From assembly GCA_965249005.1 (NCBI GenBank), contig CBDFLD010000020.1, forward strand, positions 434,001 to 498,000: DNA of 64,000 nucleotides. The letters are read 5' to 3'. This document shows positions 61,158 to 64,000 of this stretch, piece by piece. The position numbers were made by a program, and so were the translations under genes. Each line of letters starts with the position of its first letter. The first letter of the stretch is position 1. The notes beneath the pieces were generated by a model. It was not told the DNA's origin, ran no database searches, and saw nothing but the letters and a program-made list of their open reading frames with translations. Source of the stretch: CBDFLD01 sp965249005. GTDB lineage: Bacteria; Acidobacteriota; UBA6911.

Positions 61158-62246
61158 TCACTCGATCGAGTATCTTCTGACCGCATCTTCGTCCCACTCG
61201 ATGCCGTTTCCCGGCCGGTCCGGAATTAAAACGTGGCCATCCTTCACTTCGTTGGGCTCGACCAGGATGGGGTGGACCCAGCCCACATACTCCAGCCAGT
61301 GGCAGGTAGGCGTGGCTGCAAGCAAATGCGCGCTCACTTCCGGGAACAGGTGACTCGACATGTCGAGACCATGCGTGTGTGCGAGCGCCGCGGCGCGCAG
61401 CCAGCCGGTGACGCCGCCGATTCGTTGCACATCCGGCATGTAGTACTCGGCGGCATTGGCCGCAATCGCCTTTTGCATCTCGAGGGCGTTGAGCAGATTC
61501 TCGCCGATCTGGATCGGCGTCCTCACTTCGGAGGCGACCTTCGCGCACCCCGCGTAGTTATCGTGACGGACCGGCTCCTCGATCCAGTAGAGTCCCTCGT
61601 CATCCAGCGCGCGTCCACGCAGGATGGCTTCATTGGCAGTGAGCGACTGGTTGAAGTCGCTCATCAGGTGCACGTCATCACCAATGCGCTTCTTGATGTT
61701 TCGGATTGTCGCAAGGTCGTCTTTGAAGCGGCTGCGTCCGATACGCACCTTGACGGCGTTGAAGTTGCCCTCGGCGAGAAGCTCCCCCGCCTCATCTGCC
61801 ACACTTGCGGGGTCCTGGATCCACAGGCCACAGCTATTGTATGCCCGGACCGGTTGGACCTCGCTACCGAGTACGCACACCAGCGGCATGTTTGCCGCCT
61901 TGGCGTGAGCATCCCACACCGCCATGTCAATGCCGGCCAACGTCTGCCCGAGAATTCCGTGGGCGTCGAGTAAAGTGAATCGCTTTCTGAGCTTGGAGTC
62001 TATTGCCAGTGGCGCGACCGGGTCGCCGCGAATCATCTCCCCGACGGCCTCGACGCAAGCCACGGTGGATTTCAGCATCGAAGGCATGAACGCGAAGAGA
62101 TACGCACGGCCGGTGATGTTGCCGTCCGTCTCCAGATCGACCAGTACCAGCGCTGCATTTGCAATAGCGCCGCTTGCCGCAATAGGCGGACGTTTGATCG
62201 GGACCATCAGGGCACGCGATCGGACTTTCGTTATCTTCAGCGTCAT
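61158..62246 (-). CDS. mandelate racemase-subgroup enolase with K-x-R in place of K-x-K
   Basis: 362 residues from ATG 62246, which shares ATGA with the DUF1501 stop; the longer frame to 62552 is inside that gene. It follows mandelate racemase closely: LVLVDLETDGNITGRAYLF, metal ligands D197 (DFNQS), E223 (EEP), E249 (GEN), the D272-H299 dyad (PDVQRIGG, SSHLFPEVSAHLLAATPT) and E319. The lysine motif reads K166-V-R168, so the second lysine, the (S)-face base in mandelate racemase, is Arg. It therefore more likely dehydrates or epimerises a sugar acid using His299. Cytoplasmic; last gene of a DUF1553-DUF1501 operon. Confidence 0.9.
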   Translation of the reverse strand: MTLKITKVRSRALMVPIKRPPIAASGAIANAALVLVDLETDGNITGRAYLFAFMPSMLKSTVACVEAVGEMIRGDPVAPLAIDSKLRKRFTLLDAHGILGQTLAGIDMAVWDAHAKAANMPLVCVLGSEVQPVRAYNSCGLWIQDPASVADEAGELLAEGNFNAVKVRIGRSRFKDDLATIRNIKKRIGDDVHLMSDFNQSLTANEAILRGRALDDEGLYWIEEPVRHDNYAGCAKVASEVRTPIQIGENLLNALEMQKAIAANAAEYYMPDVQRIGGVTGWLRAAALAHTHGLDMSSHLFPEVSAHLLAATPTCHWLEYVGWVHPILVEPNEVKDGHVLIPDRPGNGIEWDEDAVRRYSIE

Positions 62247-63700
62247 GCCAAAACCTTCTCCACCACGTTGCCGTGAACGTCCGTGAGCCGAAAGCGGCGG
62301 CCCTGAAACTTGTAGGTGAGTCGAGTGTGATCGATTCCCAGGCAATGCAGGATGGTTGCCTGCAAATCGTGCACGTGCACGGGATCGCGGGTAATGTTGT
62401 AGCTGTAGTCGTCCGTTTCGCCGAGCGTGAATCCGGGCCGGACGCCGGCTCCTGCCATCCAGATCGTGAAGCAGCGTGGGTGATGGTCCCGGCCGAACTT
62501 GCCGTCGAGCCGTCCCTGGCAGTAGACCGTGCGGCCGAACTCTCCTCCCCACACCACCAGGGTATCTTCGAGCAGACCGCGCTGCTTCAAATCCTGGATC
62601 AGAGCGGCAGTCGCGCGATCGGTCTCGTCACAGCGAGCTCGATGCTGCTCGGGCAACTCCCGATGCTGGTCCCAGCCTCGATGGAACAACTGGATGAAAC
62701 GGACGCCGCGTTCAGCCAGACGCCTTGCCAGGAGGCAGTTGGCGGCGTAGGTCCCAGGCTTTCTCGAATCGGGTCCGTAGAGATCAAAAACCGAGTCGGG
62801 CTCCTTGGATAAATCTGTCAGCTCTGGCACGGAGGACTGCATCCGGAACGCCATCTCGTATTGCGCAATCCGGGTGGCGATCTCGGGGTCGCCGAATTCC
62901 TCGAGCTTTAGCTGGTTGAGCCGAGCCAGATCATCGAGGAGCCGTCGCCTCGTGGTAGGCCCGAGCCCAGGCGGATTCGAGAGGTGAAGAACCGGATCTC
63001 CCACGGACCGAAACTTCACACCCTGGTGCTGGGTCGGAAGGAAGCCACTCCCCCAGAGACGATCGTAGAGAGGTTGCCCCGGAAAAGTGCCTCGCGAGAT
63101 CATCACGATAAAAGCCGGCAGGTCCTTGTTCGTACTTCCGAGCCCGTAAGAGAGCCAGGAACCGATGCTGGGACGACCCGACAGCTGGGCGCCGGTCTGA
63201 AAGAAGGTGATGGCCGGGTCATGATTGATGGCCTCGGTGTGCATCGAGCGAATGAAGCACAGCTCGTCCACGATCTTGGCGGTGTGGGGAAGTAACTCGC
63301 TGACCCAGGCGCCGCATTCTCCGTGGCGAGCGAACTGAAACGCCGGCGGAACGATCGGGAAACTCGTCTGTCCGGAGGTCATCGTGGTCAGCCGCTGGCC
63401 CATGCGAACGGATCCCGGCAGTTCGGTACCCAGCTGGTCGTCGAGTTTCGGCTTGTAGTCGAAAAGATCCAGCTGTGATGGGCCTCCAGACTGAAACAAA
63501 TAGATCACGCGTTTGGCTCTGGGGGCAAAGTGCGGGAGATCGGCGCGTCCAGCGGCCTCTGTGGCACTGTCTCTGCCAAGGGCCGATGAGAGATCCCGGT
63601 CCAATAGTGAGGCGAGCGCGGCGGTTCCAATGCTCGCGTTGACACGGCCGAAGAAGTGCCGCCGGGTCATCTGCAACTTGGTTGGCGTTTCTGGGTTCAC
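62243..63700 (-). CDS. Tat-exported DUF1501 protein (alkaline-phosphatase/sulfatase-like fold)
   Basis: 485 residues from a GTG at 63700 with GGGAG upstream; ATG 63670 is an alternative. The Tat leader contains MTRRHFFGR. DUF1501 blocks: KRVIYLFQSGGPSQLDLFDYKP, CFIRSMHTEAINHDPA, RFIQLFHRGWDQH, DTLVVWGGEFGRT, GRDHHPRCFTIWMAGAGV and a C-terminal HDLQATILHCLGIDH. These proteins nearly always sit next to DUF1549/1553 cytochrome proteins, as here, in Planctomycetes-like genomes. The metal-binding Asp/His residues suggest a phosphatase/sulfatase-type role, unproven. Confidence 0.92.
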   Translation of the reverse strand: MNPETPTKLQMTRRHFFGRVNASIGTAALASLLDRDLSSALGRDSATEAAGRADLPHFAPRAKRVIYLFQSGGPSQLDLFDYKPKLDDQLGTELPGSVRMGQRLTTMTSGQTSFPIVPPAFQFARHGECGAWVSELLPHTAKIVDELCFIRSMHTEAINHDPAITFFQTGAQLSGRPSIGSWLSYGLGSTNKDLPAFIVMISRGTFPGQPLYDRLWGSGFLPTQHQGVKFRSVGDPVLHLSNPPGLGPTTRRRLLDDLARLNQLKLEEFGDPEIATRIAQYEMAFRMQSSVPELTDLSKEPDSVFDLYGPDSRKPGTYAANCLLARRLAERGVRFIQLFHRGWDQHRELPEQHRARCDETDRATAALIQDLKQRGLLEDTLVVWGGEFGRTVYCQGRLDGKFGRDHHPRCFTIWMAGAGVRPGFTLGETDDYSYNITRDPVHVHDLQATILHCLGIDHTRLTYKFQGRRFRLTDVHGNVVEKVLA

Positions 63701-63702
63701 CC

Positions 63703-64000
63703 TTACTCCCGGGTTAAAGTCTCGTCGAGGTTCAAGATCATACTGGCTACCATGGTGTAGGCGGCGAGCTCACCGGGATCCAGCATTCCGTTCCGCGGAG
63801 ATTCCCCGGCACTGACGAGCTCGAGGGCCTCGGACTCGTTGCTACGATAGTAATCCCGGTGGTGGCGAAAACCGTCGATTATTATCGCCCGCTCCGCCTG
63901 CGCGGGCTCACGGGCGAGAACGAACTGAAAAGCAGCGGATATGCGTTCTTCCGGAGTCGCGTCCGGTCCCGCCAGAACTCTTTCCGCCAGGGCACGGGAT
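63703..64000 (-). CDS. C-terminus of a DUF1553 (PSD1-type) protein, cut by window edge
   Basis: 99 codons on the minus strand ending in TAA at 63703-63705, 2 bases before the DUF1501 GTG. The frame reads FQFVLAREPAQAERAI, GMLDPGELAAYTMVAS and ends MILNLDETLTRE, the hallmark of the DUF1553 C-terminus. Full-length relatives are about 750-1100 residues, with an N-terminal cytochrome c-like and DUF1549 region that would lie beyond the window. First gene of this operon within the window. Confidence 0.88.
   Translation of the reverse strand, partial: SRALAERVLAGPDATPEERISAAFQFVLAREPAQAERAIIIDGFRHHRDYYRSNESEALELVSAGESPRNGMLDPGELAAYTMVASMILNLDETLTRE

Noticed and set aside
1..64000. CRISPR array, rRNA or tRNA genes
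   Set aside because: No regularly spaced repeats and no recognisable rRNA or tRNA segments were found on reading both strands.

Overview
The window is about 64 kb of moderately GC-rich bacterial chromosome. There is no rRNA or tRNA gene and no CRISPR array that I can see. The gene content suggests an uncultured environmental heterotroph from Acidobacteriota, Planctomycetota or a nearby lineage. It has many lipoproteins and secreted hydrolases, three sulfatases, a 'membrane-bound dehydrogenase'/PVC-type cytochrome c protein, DUF1501 and DUF1553 proteins, two DUF3604 (PHP-like) proteins, Tat signals, ThuA and FG-GAP proteins. The phylum call is inference from these families only; no marker gene is present.

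Layout. 0.2-10.3 kb: a lipoprotein esterase, then leftward genes for a lipocalin-like (AttH/CrtC-like) protein, an FG-GAP lipoprotein, a large PVC-type cytochrome/HEAT protein and a DUF3604 protein. 10.6-25.7 kb: a rightward catabolic stretch with a sulfatase lipoprotein, a complete ribose-type (CUT2) ABC sugar importer, an M19 dipeptidase, a tandem metallo-beta-lactamase-fold protein, ThuA, an orphan FetB-like permease, an L-fuconate-dehydratase-like enolase and a second sulfatase. A GH51 arabinofuranosidase lies opposite. 25.7-29.2 kb: a cut-off Tat leader, an SGNH hydrolase and a group II intron inserted exactly between two head-to-head REP hairpins. 29.4-33.7 kb: a GH5-PIG-L fusion, an iduronate-sulfatase-like enzyme and a SCO protein.

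33.7-40.4 kb holds a compact, translationally coupled histidine operon, hisG-D-(CB)-H-A-F-IE. It has a good sigma-70-type promoter, a His-rich leader peptide (5 His in 18 residues) and a HisC-HisB fusion. An IS1380-family transposase and a MITE-like element follow. At 42.8-46.0 kb is what I consider the most interesting locus: a secreted kinase-fold protein behind a well-spaced sigma-54 (-24/-12) promoter and an upstream dyad, convergent with an FHA-GAF-AAA+(GAFTGA)-Fis sigma-54 activator.

46.2-60.5 kb: a CocE/NonD hydrolase with an APC permease, then SDR, secreted ADP-ribosylglycohydrolase, a frameshifted penicillin acylase and a second DUF3604 protein; then a frameshifted beta-lactamase-family hydrolase and a LamG domain split by a seven-repeat propeller. 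60.5-64 kb: a YefM-YoeB toxin-antitoxin pair with an apparent paired operator, then a leftward DUF1553-DUF1501-mandelate-racemase-like operon that runs off the right edge.

The catabolic genes fit scavenging of sulfated or plant/algal polysaccharides (fucose, arabinose) and peptides, but no single substrate can be assigned. Several intergenic repeat families (REP/BIME-like hairpins, degenerate AGCTTTC-type repeats, a 70-bp 3' element, a GGGACGT inverted repeat) recur and often supply the stop codon of the neighbouring gene.
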